Shown: positions 48,501 to 58,140, counted from the stretch's first letter. The stretch is 64,000 nt of DNA from Dasypus novemcinctus (GCF_030445035.2 NC_080683.1:93891675-93955674); one strand, 5' to 3'. Program-made: numbers and translations. Notes: generated from the letters alone by a model not told the origin.

Positions 48501-51500
48501 TTTGAGTAAGGTGTAGAAACATAGTGCATGGGCTCTCTAATTTCTGCTTTGGTCTTTCAGACCCTTCCTGTTTACAGGCTTATATTGAAAAGAAATAAGT
48601 AGCTCTATGGTCCCTGCTGAAAGCCTTCCCATCACTCTCCAAATAAAATGCAAACCATACCCTGGTTTACAAGATGGATATGACCCAGCCCAATGTCTCT
48701 TACTATGCTCTTTTTCCTCAAACTGAACTAGCCACATTGACCTTTGTGCTATTCCAGACTCTGCACTTGGGTCTTCCTCCATTTTCCCATCTTCCCTTGA
48801 CTGCCCCTTCTCATTCAAGTTTCAGGCTAAACATCATGCTTGCCCACCACACCCCTTTACCCCTGACTTTCTTCAGAGCACCCAACTGATGCGATTTGGG
48901 AAACAAGGTAGTTGAAGTCTTCAGAGGTTTGCATTTTATCCAAATCACACTGAAAACTGTCAGAAATGAGACCTGAATGGTTGAGGGGTGACATTCATCT
49001 AGTTCTTTTTTCATTATGCTATCAATAATAGACAGGACACTTTCATTCTTTGATGAGAAAGAAAGGTTAAAGTAAAAGCAACTCCATAAGTAACTTCCCA
49101 AAGTTATCCTGATCCTCTTATAATAACGAATATGATCAAAATCCACATATGGAGGTAGAACAAAACCTACCTGTGGTATGAGCTCTAAATTCAACATCCT
49201 GGAGACAGCTATGGTTATTTCTGAGTAGCCGGCACCTATGACAGCCTTCACCCTTGGCATGTAGCTGGAATAGTTGCAGTTAAACTCCACCAATTCTCTA
49301 GTGGAGTTGAATTTAGAAAGAAACCTCAGAGTGGCGGCCATTGCCACTGTGACTTCTGTACAAGTGTCATAGATTTCGTACCCCAGTTTGATTCCAGGTA
49401 GTAGTGTTGAATTATTGATCATTTCAATGCTGTGTATCATGGCAAGAGTTTGAAGAAAGATGGATATTTCAAAGCTGTTGGAAAACAAGTAATTCTTAGA
49501 ATCAGAACATTACTCTTTTATGTACATGGTGGTATCTCATTTTATCTTTATCTCTGCCTTAAAATTGAAAATTTCTAGGTAAACCAAGACTTACCTCTTG
49601 AAGAGTCTAAACTTTATTTAAAATATTTTTTGACAGAAACTCTTTTAAAGGTAGTATATGAATCCACAGTTTCTTAAACAGTTCATGGAACAGGATTTAA
49701 CCGTTCCTGATGAATTTTGGGATCATTTTGAATACTTAGTTTAGTACGCTGTGGTATGGTGAAGGTATCTGATTTTTGTTTCTTTTTTTGTAATTAGATG
49801 TCAGGATTTTACTGGTGTCATAGTATCTACTTTTTTAAGAAGTCTAAAAAGTTTTTATTGTAATGTTTCTTGAATGTGTACAAAACTAGGTGTAGATCTT
49901 GTATCACTATAAATGAAAACAAATTAACAAATGAAATACAAACTGCACCTTTATAAAACTGAAGTTAACAACACTAATTTAATGTAGTGACTGAAACTAA
50001 ATTGCTTCTCACCATGTAACTATCATACTGCCTGCTACAGAGCAGCCTCCTGTGTGTTTAGCCTGCCATTATAATTTGTGTATGACTCATTTCTTCTACA
50101 ATTCTCACTTATAAGGTGGCCATCCAGATGAATCAGCATATTTAATTATTTTAGGTTATCATCAAAATGAAAACACATGTAAAAGTTTCATAATGATGTG
50201 CCCTATCCAGGAGAATGCACACACAGATTTCACCTTGAGAAACACATCTGTAACCAATGGATGGATTCATTAACATGCTTTTTTTGCTAACTTGCCCAAA
50301 TGATGATTATATGCACTCATGCTTTCTTACTAACCAGGAAGCTAGTGGACAACTTGGGTCATCTTTTGTTACCAGGGCCTAGAACATGTCCTAATTACTG
50401 TTTTAATTGAATGAGTCAATTCTAAAATAGGGGTATCCACAGTGTGAGAATGTTGGAGGGTGAGCAGCTTCTGTCAAAGTACGCCTGCCTCTCACAGCTT
50501 CCTGCCCCTGCCCCCACGAAGAACCTTTGTTTCCCTTTGCTGTGACTCCACCAGGCCGAGCAGTCTTGTGCAAATACCCTGGCTTTCCCCAGGTGCTTTA
50601 AAATATCTGTTTTTTTGACCCGGTAAATCTGGTTACAAACCAGATAAATAGTACTCTTAAGAATGACTTGTCCCACAACTTCTCTACTAAAGAAAAAGTA
50701 ATAATAGCTTATAAAACAGGTTCTGGGTAAAAGCCCACCGGCTTCTTTTAGATGAAGAGCGCTACTTTAGTTCTGAGGCATAACTTGTTTCCACATTCAG
50801 AGACTTTTCCAATTTACTTTTTGATTTGTAATTATTCCAGAGTGAGTTACTTGATTACTGATTTACTGTCAAGATTATTTCATCTGCCACTGTGTATATA
50901 AAGTGTTATAGTGCCTAATACATAGTAAGGGTTCAATACATGTTTTTAAAATGCAGAAACAAGGTATTATTGTTGAGGGTTTTGATACCTGAAGCTTTCC
51001 TTCAGTTCATTAATAGTTATGATAAATTAAATAATACTATTTGAATAAAAGGATGTCATTGTGGGCCATATAAACATGAAGTTAGGCAAATGAGCATTAA
51101 AATTTTAACTTAAGAAAGAAATGAAGAGAGAAAGCTTAAGTAATGGATAATCTGACAATTAAATCTTCAGAGTCTCCCAAACTAAGCTCCGTGACAGCCA
51201 GTACCTGCTTGTTTTCATCTCTGCATCCCTAGTGCCTAAAATAGGATTTGGGAAATATAGGCATTTAGTAAGGAGTTGTTTAATGTTAAGTGAATGTTAT
51301 TTCTCTTGAGGAATGACAATAGGTGAACAGATTTTCAATTTAGTGATGTTTTTCCAGAATTGCCCTTTATTGGAACAAATGATTCTTCAGTATTTTCCAT
51401 TTTTAATTTTTGGCCTAGCTTTTTCCTAAATCTGCATTATTCTTTGAGTGCCAATCTGGTGCTCTGAAATCTTCATTAATTGTTTTGGGTTGCTCCCTGG

Positions 51501-52523
51501 TATTCCTGATAAGCAACAATTATGATAACAATAGATCTAAGTGTCTAAATTTGGGGGAGAATGTCAGGAAGAAATCTGTCTTAGAGTGCTCTTGGATCAC
51601 ATTTTATCTGAGAACATTCTTAGAAGACTTTTTGAATACTTTTTGATAAAGAATGAAAAAGACGGAGGAGAACAAAGGAGATTAAATTTTAAAATGTTAG
51701 GATAGAATCAGAGTTTTTGAGTTGGAAGGGAGCATGGGGATCGCATTGCTATAGTGGCAGAAGCTAATTCTGCCCATATTCTTGGAGGTTGTCTAGGGTC
51801 TCATTTTATAGGTGAGAAAGTGGAAACTGGAATTCAAAGAGTTGAAGTGATTTGCACGAGTTTGCAAAATGATTTTGTTCCAAAACTGAAATTAGAATTC
51901 AAATATCCTGCCCTCAAAAAAAAAAATCCATTTGTAACAATCCTCTATCTACCCAGTCTTATTTTCCGTATTACATTGTGCCAAATATCCTTTCACAATG
52001 CAAAGTATTCATCGAAGAAGGAACATTTTGAATTGAGGTAGGATCTTAATTTACCATGAAAAAAATTGAATTGCTTCAAGAATGAAATGAATACAGCATT
52101 CACAAAAAATGTTAGATTAGAAAAAAAAATTAACTGTCTATTTTGAACAAAGAATGACCTCAGGGACTTTTTTTAAAAGCAAAAGACAAATAAATGTATT
52201 AACAAAAAGCATGAATTAGCTCTAAACTGGAGTTATTTCATTGTATATAGGACAGTTATATCTTTATACATGCTCCAGTGCCATGGTATAATCTTGTAAT
52301 CTAAATGCCTTCTTGGTGGCTTTACTCACCCAAAACACTTCTGGATTTCTGGCCGTCTGGGATAGTCTTCTGAGGACAGCATTTTCTCATGAATGGCAAA
52401 CAAACCTCCAATCATAATATGTCCTGGAGAAGTAGCAGCCACAAAATCATCAGGAGTCTGGCAAGGCTGAGAAGTAGCAAGAATATTCACCAAACAGGTA
52501 ATCGGTATAATCAATAATGCCAT
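29467..52523 (-). CDS. GPRC6A: GPRC6A, complete gene (six coding exons joined by splicing)
   Basis: GPRC6A is a class C G-protein-coupled receptor at the plasma membrane that responds to basic L-amino acids, with divalent cations as modulators. It couples mainly to Gq. Six coding exons give 925 residues, close to the 926 I recall for human. Order: signal peptide (1 to about 18), Venus-flytrap domain (about 20-510), nine-cysteine domain (519-576), seven-helix domain (about 590-835), cytoplasmic tail (836-925). Ligand-site residues Ser149, Thr172, Tyr220 and Asp303 are present. Cys131, used for the covalent dimer in the family, is kept. Phases are 2, 0, 0, 0 and 1 and every intron is GT-AG. Introns are about 2.9, 5.8, 5.4, 3.9 and 2.4 kb. 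The start is chosen for its strong context (A at -3, G at +4) and signal peptide. CASR and taste receptors are excluded by sequence. Confidence 0.97.
31003..31350 (+). repeat. old mammalian interspersed repeat, related to 2800-3280 (intron 5)
   Basis: Shares the block 'cagttgcttggtcaagcaag' and other short segments with 2800-3280, in the same orientation. Class uncertain. It lies between exon 6 and a SINE. Confidence 0.5.
31494..31880 (+). mobile_element. DAS-SINE in GPRC6A intron 5
   Basis: Starts 'gagggaagcggacttggccc' with box-B-like 'ggttcaaacccc' and a full GC-rich body; ends in an A-tract at about 31879. It is antisense to GPRC6A. A target duplication is not clear; a loose 'aaaaagata' match at 31482 and 31921 is suggestive only. 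Confidence 0.88.
31930..32940. other. GPRC6A intron 5, nothing recognised
   Basis: AT-rich intronic DNA without a repeat or exon I can name. Confidence 0.4.
32949..33072 (-). CDS. GPRC6A: GPRC6A coding exon 5 (cysteine-rich domain)
   Basis: 124 bp, residues 514-554 plus one base of codon 555. It carries six of the nine cysteines (519, 523, 538, 539, 542, 545) that rigidly link the ligand domain to the membrane helices in class C receptors. The acceptor is 'ccttttgtag' and the donor ACAG|GTAATT. It is too short for a routine ORF scan and was found from homology and phase. Confidence 0.95.
33080..34700. other. GPRC6A intron 4, exon-proximal part, nothing recognised
   Basis: No named repeat seen. 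Composition is AT-rich with no open frame of interest. Confidence 0.4.
34710..36560 (-). mobile_element. L2 LINE, antisense, long copy in GPRC6A intron 4
   Basis: One of the longest L2 copies here. It begins with antisense 3' sequence ('gtgcatactgtgtgccagac', 'aggcctcactgaaaaggtga') and continues into antisense reverse-transcriptase sequence: the minus strand near 35800 reads GVTQGSE, matching the GVPQGS motif of the L2 polymerase. Frames at 34779-35216 and 36005-36460 on the minus strand are decayed L2 coding sequence and no longer continuous. It lies in the same direction as GPRC6A. Confidence 0.75.
36940..37152 (-). CDS. GPRC6A: GPRC6A coding exon 4
   Basis: 213 bp, residues 443-513, phase 0 at both ends, so skipping it would keep the frame. 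It finishes the ligand-binding domain (NVTFTDG, FDAHGDMNTGYDV, WKEINGHM, EYDL). The acceptor is 'tttttattag' and the donor AAG|GTAATG. A sequon is at N449. Confidence 0.95.
37475..37660 (+). mobile_element. MIR SINE (GPRC6A intron 3)
   Basis: Contains the MIR core wording 'cttcctcatctgtaaaatga' and 'gttattgtagggattgaatg', ending in an (ATT)n tract. Antisense to the gene. Confidence 0.75.
37700..37920 (+). mobile_element. probable MIR-family fragment
   Basis: Blocks like 'acaactcaatgaagcaggtt' and 'acttacctgaggacacat' resemble a MIR-class element covering allocation of 'tattatta..gaaactgagg'. Tentative. Confidence 0.45.
38480..38640 (+). mobile_element. probable MIR fragment
   Basis: 'ctaggaggcaggaagacaga' followed by 'ttcagttctaactccactat' fits the MIR pattern of 'gacctgggttctagtcc'. 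Diverged; tentative. Confidence 0.5.
38650..39950. other. GPRC6A intron 3, nothing recognised
   Basis: AT-rich intronic DNA with no exon or repeat that I can name. Confidence 0.35.
39960..41130 (+). mobile_element. L2 LINE, plus strand, split by a MER20-like element
   Basis: Sense L2 coding remnants ('ttcaaactcaacacatccaa', then 'aatggaatgctta', matching the L2 KLNMSKTE region) are followed by 3' sequence ('attccctggactgcttattc', 'aacaaatatttcttaaata'). The MER20-like insertion occupies about 40505-40660. Antisense to GPRC6A in intron 3. Confidence 0.65.
40505..40660 (+). mobile_element. MER20-like hAT element nested in L2
   Basis: The central part, 'gggagcttgttagaaatgca' then 'agaactactgaattaatatc', is typical of MER20, a non-autonomous hAT-Charlie DNA transposon. 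Ends are diverged. Confidence 0.65.
41140..42540. other. GPRC6A intron 3, exon 3-proximal part
   Basis: No named repeat. It contains the exact copy of the exon 3 edge at 41771-41796, listed separately. Confidence 0.4.
41771..41796 (-). repeat. exact 26-bp copy of the exon 3 start, in intron 3
   Basis: Positions 41771-41796 are identical, base for base and in the same orientation, to 43351-43376, which is the last base of intron 2 plus the first 25 bases of GPRC6A exon 3. The copies are 1.58 kb apart, on opposite sides of the exon body. Flanking bases differ on both sides. In the intron copy the preceding minus-strand bases are 'gatct', so it lacks the AG acceptor but presents T|GGTGAGT, a good donor match. 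Confidence 0.95.
42548..43375 (-). CDS. GPRC6A: GPRC6A coding exon 3
   Basis: 828 bp, residues 167-442, phase 0 at both ends. It forms most of the Venus-flytrap domain: Thr172 in YESTAE, Tyr220 in DDDYGR and Asp303 in ASDNWS are the key pocket positions. Sequons occur at N304, N332 and N378. The acceptor is 'tcaatttccag' and the exon opens with GTGAGT, itself a donor-like sequence. The donor is GAG|GTACTA, weaker than the others. Compared with my recollection of human, about three residues are missing near 386-390 (between VY and ERNF). Confidence 0.96.
43871..44054 (+). mobile_element. hAT-Charlie-type non-autonomous DNA transposon
   Basis: Bounded by inverted ends cagggttcagca (43871) and ttgttgaccctg (to 44054), with the widespread interior 'aatattttaggctttgtggg'. 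Ancient and mammalian-wide; lies in intron 2 of GPRC6A. Confidence 0.75.
44332..44392 (+). repeat. tandem duplication, unit about 31 bp
   Basis: Two near-identical units: 'catagtattcttgatttaaa' plus 'tggatactag', then the same with one base fewer (atagtatcttg). Single-step slippage or duplication in intron 2. Confidence 0.85.
45030..45800 (+). mobile_element. L1 3' end, plus strand (GPRC6A intron 2)
   Basis: G-rich 3'UTR start ('ggggggagagttgggggg') that matches 7320-7600, running to 'gaagacataataaaaatata', an L1 3' terminus. Antisense to the gene. The frame at 45286-45555 is inside this non-coding region. Confidence 0.65.
46060..47660 (+). mobile_element. longest copy of the L1 3'UTR family in the window
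   Basis: Extends about 500 bp further upstream than the copies at 11100-12265 and 20909-22050, including 'catgactcccagggatgagc' (46516). It ends 'cctcttatatttataatgtg' and an AAAGAAAG tail. It lacks an approximately 80-bp segment that both shorter copies carry after 'gaccttgaat'. Antisense to GPRC6A, intron 2. Confidence 0.75.
48069..48480 (+). mobile_element. DAS-SINE in GPRC6A intron 2
   Basis: Starts 'atggacttggcccaatggat', has 'agttcaaaccctggg' as the box-B-like motif and ends 'aaataaataaaaaataaatc' plus a 14-A tail. Antisense to the gene, CpG content lower than at 8760. Confidence 0.88.
48600..48895 (+). mobile_element. L2 LINE 3' fragment, plus strand
   Basis: Typical sense L2 3' text: 'cccatcactctccaaataaa', 'accctggtttacaagatgga', 'cttcccttgactgccccttc'. 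It sits about 280 bp downstream of exon 2. Confidence 0.65.
49171..49474 (-). CDS. GPRC6A: GPRC6A coding exon 2
   Basis: 304 bp; completes codon 65 and adds residues 66-166 of lobe 1. The acceptor is 'ttttccaacag' and the donor CAG|GTAGGT. It carries Ser149 (in GYSEI), which binds the ligand alpha-amino group or carboxylate in this family, and the dimer-interface loop with Cys131. N-glycosylation sequons are at N85, N86, N121 and N132. The open frame continues into the intron to about 48811 but loses homology exactly at the donor. Confidence 0.96.
49500..51680. other. GPRC6A intron 1, mostly unrecognised
   Basis: AT-rich intronic DNA. A weak L2-like 3' phrase occurs near 50905-50945 ('gcctaatacatagtaagggt'). 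No exon found; the open frame at 50422-50676 has no recognisable similarity. Confidence 0.4.
51690..51900 (+). mobile_element. MIR-family fragment (intron 1)
   Basis: 'cagagtttttgagttggaag', 'ctcattttataggtgagaaa' and 'gttgaagtgatttgcacgag' follow the MIR/MIR3 order. Antisense to the gene. Confidence 0.65.
52330..52523 (-). CDS. GPRC6A: GPRC6A coding exon 1
   Basis: Encodes residues 1-64 and two bases of codon 65. A hydrophobic signal peptide precedes the QPCQTPDD mature start. The lobe 1 opening includes GDLFAIH-like 'GGLFAIHEKM'. The donor is G|GTGAGT (intron starts at 52329), a near-consensus site. If translation ran past it a stop would follow at once, which confirms the exon end. The start codon has a strong context (gaacATGg). 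Confidence 0.95.
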
Positions 52524-52527
52524 GTTC

Positions 52528-52620
52528 CTATCTCATTTGCCCACTTTGTTTGAGTTCTTGGGAATCATTAAGCTCAAAGACTGCCACTAGCATAGTTCCT
52601 ATTTCACCTGTAAACACCAT
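52528..52620 (-). promoter_or_regulatory. upstream ORF in the presumed GPRC6A 5'UTR
   Basis: A 30-codon frame starts at an ATG (52620-52618) and stops at TAG (52530-52528), four bases before the GPRC6A start codon. If the transcript begins upstream of 52620 this uORF could reduce translation or allow reinitiation. The transcription start is not known from the sequence, and a CAG just inside the frame could be a splice acceptor for a non-coding exon. Confidence 0.35.
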
Positions 52621-52629
52621 GAAAGGTAC

Positions 52630-53860
52630 AGGACAGCATCAAGGGCCAGGAACACTCACTCAATACACAGATACGTGATGATAGTCAAAACAGTTATTTC
52701 ACCAATGAGAACACATCAAGCTCTCACCGAACACTCCAGTGGTGGAGATGTGTGATAGTGGTAACATCAGTTAGATGGTGATAGAATTAGAAGCACAGAT
52801 CTCATATGACATTATTCTTTTACTCCACTGATATGTCAAAGGCTTTGGGTCATTTTGGTAACCCTTTTGAAGCAGCATGTGAAATGTTCAGGAGGGAGCT
52901 GTTTGGGAAAGTTTTCCCACTTCAGAAATGGATAGGTCTGCATTTCCAAAGGGATCCCATTCAAGGCACAAAAGCTTCAATTTAGTTTATAAACAGTTTA
53001 TTAAAATAGCATCCTATTTTTACTTTTCTTGAAAGTATTTAAAAAATTGAAATACAGTTAAGGTCAAGTATTTATCACTTTCAATTTACATATGTTAGAA
53101 ATAAGTAGGTTTTGCGGTGCTAGGCAAAACTGAAAAGAAGATGGGAACCTGATTTTGTGTTTTGCTTTGAACAAGAAAAGTCTGTCTTTCATCACAGACA
53201 TATCCACAGTTCTTTGCAATATTTCATTTTTTCAATCTGGGAATAATTTCATGATACATTGTCTTAACTGTTAAGAATCTGGACTAACATGAGGTTATGG
53301 ATATCTCTTGGAATTTAACAAAAGTTAGATAAACCTCAGTGACTTTGGCACCATTAAGAAAAAGTTTAACGTTTTTAAATTCATTTTTCAAAATTAATCT
53401 ACAAACATTGGATTAAGAAGAAAGGTCTCATGGGTAAGTAGTTCTAAATCTAATACATCCATTTGTTTGATGGTCAGCAGATACATTTAAAGGGATTTTA
53501 GAAAATAAAGAGTATTGTGGCCTTTATGGTACTTTTCATTGTCCAAATTAGCATTAGGTTCCATGGACACATGGGGTTATGCCAGCTGTAGAAGGGAGAA
53601 GTCACAGCTTATCACAAGACTTATGTAGTACCTATTTTAAGCCTTATACTTTTTTTTACCAGGGGCAGGATTTCCTATTAGGACCCAAGCAAGATAACTT
53701 CAGTTGTTCAGAAAGCTTAATATCCATAATGAGCTTGAAGACTTAGAAAATATTAACACTTGTACTTTACCCATTTTAATCTTATTATTGATTTCTGTAT
53801 GTATGTGTATATAATTGGAAGCATTTATGTTTTCCTCTATTTGGTTACTTTGCTCAGATC
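52630..53860. other. region upstream of GPRC6A, promoter not resolved
   Basis: Should contain the GPRC6A promoter. I see no CpG island, convincing TATA box at a fixed distance or named repeat. AT-rich, consistent with a tissue-restricted gene. Confidence 0.35.
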
Positions 53861-53874
53861 ACCTAAAAAGTTTC

Positions 53875-54565
53875 ATATAATTTCAAGTTCAAAGATGATT
53901 TTGGGTTAAGATACACCTAGAGATAAGAGATTTGGATAATTGCATATTCACCAGGACAATCAACAAGGAGATGATGATGGACAACGACCATCCCAAGGAA
54001 CAGGGAGAGTCTGCAACAGCAAGCAAGATAGTCCCATCCATCTTCCCTATGGAATCTAAGCCCCCTCTCAATTAGAGGTGGAGTAGGTATCATCACCCCA
54101 GAAACCTCAGGAGTGGGGAATGAATGATGAACTAGAACAGACTTACTGGTATTCTACTAAAGAATTATTGTGATTCTTGCAATGGGAGAACTTATATTAT
54201 TGATGTGGAGGCAGTGGCCACTGGAGGTTCTGAAGGAAGGGAGAGGGAAAAACAGGTTTAATATGGAGGCATTTCTGGGACTTGGGAATTTTCCTGAATG
54301 ACATTACAATGACAGATATAGGCCATTATATATTTTGTCATAACTTAGGAAATTGTGTGGAAGAAAGAATAAACTACAATGTAAACTATAATTGTGGCAA
54401 TGCTCCAAATGTGTTCATCAATTGCAACAAATATACCACATTAATGTAGGATGTTGTTAATATGGGAAAATGTGGGAGGGATTGGGAGCAGGGCATATGG
54501 GAATCCTCTGTATTTTTCATGTAACATTTATGTAATCTAGGTGTCTTTAAAAAATAAAATATATA
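53875..54565 (+). mobile_element. L1 3' end, plus strand
   Basis: Matches the reverse complement of 6340-6960 and resembles 46990-47660 ('cccatccatcttccctatgg', 'gaatctaagccccctctcaa', 'tattattgatgtggaggcag'). Ends with 'gtgtctttaaaaaataaaat'. Confidence 0.75.
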
Positions 54566-54812
54566 TTTTAAAAGTATATAATAGGCATTAAACAATTCAG
54601 AGTTACTAATTCTGAAGATATTTCTCTCGTGATCAGTTTTCAGACTTGACATTTATTTGAAAAATCAGTGACAAAAGTGATACCTATTGTTTCTCTTAGG
54701 TTCTAATTTTTTAAAAATATGAGACTTGAGCTATATGGACATGTCAAGCTCCTGTATTCTAGTAGGCACTGAATAAATATCAACACCCTACTTTCCCTTC
54801 TCAAAATCAAAC

Positions 54813-54925
54813 TTGGTGAGTGGATGTGGCTCAAGCAGTTGAGCACCTGCTTCCCGCATGGGTTCAGTTCCAGTGCCTCCTAAACAAAACAAAACAAGCA
54901 AAACAAATGGAAAAAACAACTCAGG
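54813..54925 (+). mobile_element. short tRNA-derived SINE
   Basis: About 110 bp: tRNA-like head 'gtggatgtggctcaagcagt', 'tgagcacctgcttcccgcat', then an (AAAC)n-like tail. Same short type as at 13520-13758. Confidence 0.75.
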
Positions 54926-55080
54926 GGAGCTGATGTGGCTCAGAGGTTGAGTGTCAGCTTCCCACATATGAGGTTCTGGGTGCAATCCCAGGCCCTGGGT
55001 ACCTCAAAAAAAACAAAACAACAAAACACACACAAACACACACATACCCACAAAACCCCCAAACAAACAAACTAACAAAA
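54926..55080 (+). mobile_element. second short tRNA-derived SINE, tandem to the first
   Basis: Head 'ggagctgatgtggctcagag', box-B-like 'ggtgcaatcccag', then a long A/CA-rich tail to about 55080. Directly follows the first copy, as though inserted in its tail. Confidence 0.75.
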
Positions 55081-55089
55081 AATCCAAAC

Positions 55090-55730
55090 TGAAAGTTATT
55101 AATTTCTAAATTCCAACTGATTTCTACATTAGGCTAAATCATTGTTCAGAGTTCTATCTGAAACATCTAAATGCTTTATGGTAAAAATGATGATTTTTGT
55201 AATAATAATTCTAGCTGGTTATTATATCCCTAGAATGTGAATCTACATTTGGTATTGAGTTAAACTTGAAGAAAGAGATATAATATATTAATTATTTCAG
55301 GATCCTATTGTATGCACTATCTTTCCTGTAGTTTCTATTTTTGTTATTATCATTTTTTTGGACAGAATTTTTAGCCATAATTTATTATCTACAATTATTA
55401 CCTATTTTCTGCCTTTTAAAATCACTTACAAAGGAGAACAGAAAATATTCCAAATGACTGTGATTTTGATCTTAGTTTTGGAGTGAAAACTCTTGAGTAA
55501 ACTTTGAGAGGTGAATTTGTTTCCTGATAGGAATAGTTTGCTCCTCCTTTTGATCTCAGGTTTCTGAGTTTTTTGTAACTATCTTTATGTAAAGAGGTAT
55601 CTGGCTAATATTATTTAAAGGGAATAGTACATAATTGAAACCATTATCCAAGGCATTTTCATAAAGACCATTGCCCTGCTTGTGTAATTAGTGGTTAAGG
55701 ATGCTTTGTTCTTACATTATTGGCTGGTAG
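55090..55730. other. intergenic, nothing recognised
   Basis: AT-rich DNA with no named repeat or exon. Confidence 0.4.
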
Positions 55731-55734
55731 CTAT

Positions 55735-56400
55735 CTTTTTGTACAGAGCTGCCCATGCAAAGCACCAGAAATGTTTTGACTTTTATAAAGAAAATTTATT
55801 TGGGGTAAAAGCTTACAGTTCTGAAGCCATGAAATGTCCAAATCAAAGCACCATCAGAGATGTTTTTTTCACCAAAGTCAGCTCCTGGTGATCTTGGCGT
55901 CTTGCTAAGTGATGAGGAAAGATAGCGGCCATTCTCTGACTAGGTCCCTGCCTTCTCATAAAGGCTCATCATTTCCCAGAGCTTGGCTGTTGGTGATCAG
56001 GCATATGGCTTGTCTCTTCAACCTTGAGGTGCTTCATGGGCCCAGGCCCTTGGGGTCTTTATGGTTCAATTTCAGCTACTAGTGGTTCTTGAGTCTGCTC
56101 TTAAGACATAGCTGGATCAAAATGGCAGAGCTCACTTTTCTGTGTTTTTTTTTTCCTCTTTGTGTGTTCTCAGTTATACAAGATCCAGCAAGAGAGTGGA
56201 GACCCAACCTGAGTTGCACCTCATTGATGTAGTCTAATCAAAAGCAATCTAATCAAATGATCTAATCATGGTCCTTAATTGAAATCAAAGGGTCTCAAAT
56301 GAATCTAACCAAGAGGCCCCCATACAATAGGCTTCTATGAACAGGAATGGGTTAGCATAAGAACGTAATTTTATGAGGACCACAGAAGGCTCAAACCAGG
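55735..56400 (+). repeat. LTR-like interspersed repeat, related to 13005-13520
   Basis: Opens 'gcaaagcaccagaaatgttt' and 'ttttataaagaaaatttatt' and closes with 'atctaatcatggtccttaat' and 'caggaatgggttagcataag'. Order and spacing resemble 13005-13520 in the first part. Class not resolved. Confidence 0.45.
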
Positions 56401-56419
56401 ACGTAGCACTAAAGATGAA

Positions 56420-57755
56420 ATGACTTCCCCAATGATGAAAGGCTGTAGTGAAAATTGGGTTGGGTTGAAAATTGTCTCTAGGACTAGAGACATAGACACA
56501 GCTTCAACACTCAAGGGAACTTTCAAGTTCAGGCAGGTTTGAAACCTATCTTCTTTTAGCACTTTATTTTTCCCTGCTAATATCCCAGCTGCCCATCTAC
56601 CCTTCCCAACTCTGTGACCCTCTTTCACACTTCATTCAATTGCACACTGATAATGACACCACAAAGTTGTTTTCAATGCTATTTGCATCTGCAATGAGAT
56701 TTAAATTGGAGACAACTACAAGATTAAAGGCATAAACTTTAAAAAGTGGAATTTTATGTATCTGCAAGAGGGATTGGGGGATACAGTGGGGTAGGGACTC
56801 CTGTGGAAACTAGACCATAACTCCCATGCCATTGACTACTCTGCCTGCACACAGAGCCAACCTGACTGAACAGGTCAGAACACTGACTCTGAAAGGAAAG
56901 AAGAAACCAACACCAAAGTTTGGAAGGTGGGTGCCAATACCTACAGCCTAGGGGCAAAATAAACAAAACTTAAGAATGAGGTCATGACCATCTTGCCATA
57001 TCGTCAATCTTCATTTCACACAAACGAAAATATATTTAGCTAAAACAAGCAGGTATTCATAGCATGAACCACAATTACATTTTATTTGATCAATATTAAA
57101 TTTGAATATATTTTTCTGGTTGTGGTATACTTTTCTTCCATAACGATCTCCTTACCAAGGAGTCAGAACAGGAGAGATAGTACCCTTAAGAACACAACAC
57201 TAAGGATGGCGCCAATAATCTGAAAATAAGGCAGTTTCCACAGGACATCTATTGTGCTAATGTCATATATATTTATTTAATTATCCTATTCTAATTTCTC
57301 ATGTGCTTAATATTACTTCTTCAACTAGAATAAAGCTTTTGAAGGCTGAGATTGGACTTACTACTCCTTTATATCATCTAATAGTTCAGTGTGTTTTAAA
57401 AAAATATACAGTTCTGTGAGATATTTTACTACATTACAAATAAATCGTTCAATTAGATCATTTTAACAAATCATTAGTAAACTCATAGTGGATGCCAGTA
57501 AGCTAATCCAAGCTACAATACTCACTAGATACAACCAGGATCTTTTGTAGTTTATTGCTATTATTCACTTGTAAAAATTATCAATTCATATTGCTTATAC
57601 AGCATTGAGTGCTAAAAGAATTCTGCACATCACAAAGTTCAGCCAAGCCTTGGCTAGAGGCAAAATTATAAGGCAAAGACCTAAATCCCCAATGGGCTCA
57701 TCTAGGCACATAGCTAAGTAATTTATTCTGTTTAGTTTGATTTATCAAAAAGGGT
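56420..57755. other. intergenic, nothing recognised
   Basis: No repeat or gene that I can name. Confidence 0.35.
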
Positions 57756-57761
57756 AGGGGA

Positions 57762-58140
57762 AGCAGATTTGGCTCAACTGATAGAGCATCTGCCTATCTC
57801 ATGGGAGGTCCAGGATTCAAGCCCAGGGCCTCTTGACCCATGTGGTGAGCTGGCGCACGCACAGTGCTGATGTGCACAAGGAGTGCTGTGCCAGGTAGGG
57901 CAGCCCCACGCACAAGGAGTGCGGCATGTAAGGAGAGCCACCCCGCAGGAAGAAAGCACAGCCTGCCCAGGCATGGTACCTCACACATGGAGAGCTGATG
58001 CAGCAAGATGACACAAGAAAGAGAGACACAGATTCCCAGTGCCAATGAAAAATGCAAGTGGACACAGAATAACACACAGCGAATGGACACAGAGCACAGA
58101 CACGGGGTGGAGGGGGTGGGGGGAGGCAGGAAAGGAAGAG
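57762..58140 (+). mobile_element. DAS-SINE leading into a GGAA microsatellite
   Basis: Starts 'ggggaagcagatttggctca', box-B-like 'gattcaagcccag', normal GC-rich body, then the tail changes from AAATAAG to GAAA and GGAA units. Confidence 0.85.

Noticed and set aside
48811-49170. Open frame continuing past GPRC6A exon 2 for 120 codons
   Set aside because: Homology ends exactly at CAG|GTAGGT and resumes in exon 3; the rest overlaps an L2 fragment. It is intron read-through.
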